Positions 63,166-64,000 of a stretch of 64,000 nucleotides of DNA are shown piece after piece; position 1 is the first letter of the stretch; each line of letters begins with the position of its first letter. A model generated the notes under the pieces. It did not search any database and was not told where the DNA came from. It saw nothing but the letters and a program-made list of their open reading frames with translations. The stretch is from Micromonospora fulviviridis. Lineage in GTDB: Bacteria; Actinomycetota; Actinomycetes; Mycobacteriales; Micromonosporaceae. Both the position numbers and the translations under genes were made by a program. The stretch spans positions 154,921-218,920 of the forward strand of contig NZ_BMRA01000011.1 in NCBI RefSeq assembly GCF_014648395.1, given 5' to 3'.

Positions 63166-64000
63166 GTGAGCACCGGATCCCCGCGCGTCCTGCCGGCCGA
63201 GAGCGGCATCGCCGAGGCCGCCGCCGTCCTGCGCGCCGGCGGGCTGGTCGCCTTCCCCACCGAGACGGTCTACGGCCTGGGCGCGAACGCCCTCGACGCC
63301 GAGGCGGCGGCCCGGATCTTCGAGGCGAAGGCCCGTCCCAGCTTCGACCCGCTGATCAGCCACCTGGCCGACGCCGCCGACCTGCCCGGTCTGATCGGTG
63401 CGGTGCCGCCGGCCGTGGCCGCGCTGGTGGAGCGCTTCTGGCCCGGCCCGCTCACCCTGATCGTGGACCGGCCGGCGGTGATCCCGCCGATCGTCACGTC
63501 CGGCCTGGACACCATGGCCGTGCGGGTGCCCGACGAGCCGTCGGCTCGGGCGTTGATCGCCGCCGCCGGGGTGCCCGTGGCCGCGCCCAGCGCCAACCGG
63601 TTCGGGCAGCTCAGCCCCACCCGAGCCGAGCACGTGGTGGCCGGGCTGGGCGCCGCCGTGGACGTGGTGCTCGACGGCGGGCCGACCCGGTGCGGGATCG
63701 AGTCGACCATCGTGGACGCGCGGGGCGAGCGGCCGGTGGTGCTGCGGCTGGGTGCGCTGCCGGTGGAGGCGCTGGTCGAGGCGGTCGGCCCGGTGGAGGT
63801 ACGCCAGGGCAGCTCGGGTCAGCCGGTCGCGCCCGGGACGCTGGCCGCGCACTACGCCCCGCGTACCCCGTTGCGGTTGGGCGCGGCGGCCGAGGGGGAC
63901 GGCGGCCGGCGGGGGTTCCTGGCCTTCCGGGAGCCGCCGGCCGGGGGTGACTGGGCGGCGGTGGAGGTGCTGTCGCCCGAGGGCGACCTGACGGCGGCGG
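63166..64000 (+). CDS. L-threonylcarbamoyladenylate synthase (Sua5/YrdC family), partial
   Basis: Starts at GTG 63166 (VSTGSPRVLPAESGIAEAAA) and runs off the window. YrdC motifs: GGLVAFPTETVYGLGANALD, KARPSFDPLISHLAD, RFWPGPLTLIVDRP, VAVRVPDEP, APSANRFGQLSPTRAEHV, GIESTIVDA. The Sua5 C-terminal part begins (APGTLAAHYAPRTPL). Makes the precursor for t6A at position 37 of tRNAs reading ANN codons. TAGCGT sits 12 bases upstream with no ribosome site, so it may be leaderless. Confidence 0.93.
   Translation, partial: MSTGSPRVLPAESGIAEAAAVLRAGGLVAFPTETVYGLGANALDAEAAARIFEAKARPSFDPLISHLADAADLPGLIGAVPPAVAALVERFWPGPLTLIVDRPAVIPPIVTSGLDTMAVRVPDEPSARALIAAAGVPVAAPSANRFGQLSPTRAEHVVAGLGAAVDVVLDGGPTRCGIESTIVDARGERPVVLRLGALPVEALVEAVGPVEVRQGSSGQPVAPGTLAAHYAPRTPLRLGAAAEGDGGRRGFLAFREPPAGGDWAAVEVLSPEGDLTAA

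Overview
This window is the replication-origin region of a high-GC actinomycete, most probably a member of the Micromonosporaceae (Micromonospora-like). That placement rests on codon use, on gene order, and on the pairing of a separate MurJ gene with a separate membrane pseudokinase gene; it is inference, not a database result. The backbone order (ponA - DUF5318 - padR - ino1 ... cca | murJ - pseudokinase - sigM - anti-sigma - trxB - trxA - cwlM ... parB - parA - rsmG - jag - yidC - yidD - rnpA - rpmH | dnaA - oriC - dnaN - gnd - recF - dciA ... gyrB - gyrA - DUF3566 - tRNA-Ile - tRNA-Ala) is the classic actinobacterial origin neighbourhood.

Layout. 1-5.4 kb: class A penicillin-binding protein, a DUF5318 protein, and a PadR-ino1 operon headed by a perfect 25-bp palindromic operator. 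5.4-9.7 kb: an Ogt-type DNA methyltransferase, an ECF sigma factor with its membrane partner, and an NfeD-flotillin membrane-domain pair. 9.8-13.9 kb: two adjacent secreted proteins with fascin-like beta-trefoil repeats, one an intact S8 subtilase and the other a trypsin-fold protein that has lost catalytic residues. 14-24 kb: CCA-adding enzyme diverging from the cell-wall/redox cluster murJ, pseudokinase, sigM, anti-sigma, trxB (with a SigR/SigH-type promoter), trxA and cwlM. 24-28.2 kb: GNAT acetyltransferase, aminotransferase, D-Ala-D-Ala ligase and a HIT-like protein. 28.2-31.15 kb: almost 3 kb without a convincing gene, holding four parS sites, DnaA boxes and two blocks of short tandem repeats. 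31.15-37.7 kb: the leftward parB-to-rpmH cluster, with two more parS sites inside parA. 38.2-52.6 kb: dnaA, oriC, dnaN, gnd, recF, dciA, a MarR/OhrR regulator with tandem operators, gyrB, gyrA, DUF3566 and two tRNAs.

52.6-64 kb is accessory. It begins just past tRNA-Ala with a nucleoside deaminase pseudogene split by an IS701-type remnant that carries a small passenger gene. Then follow an ECF sigma factor with its membrane partner, VanZ, a CxxC protein, two phosphotransferases, a VOC/AraC pair, a PPOX-fold protein, small exported proteins, a dienelactone hydrolase diverging from a winged-helix regulator, and a Sua5-type gene cut by the window edge.

The core genes cover start of replication (DnaA, DnaN, oriC, gyrase), origin segregation (ParAB-parS), membrane protein insertion (YidC, YidD), tRNA processing (RnpA, CCA enzyme) and control of peptidoglycan synthesis (PBP, MurJ, pseudokinase, CwlM). 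DnaA boxes recur in pairs well away from oriC: upstream of the pseudokinase, beside the outermost parS site, and between gyrB and gyrA. The most unusual items are the pseudoprotease/protease pair, the gene-free parS region, and the CTAG-flanked IS701 derivative.
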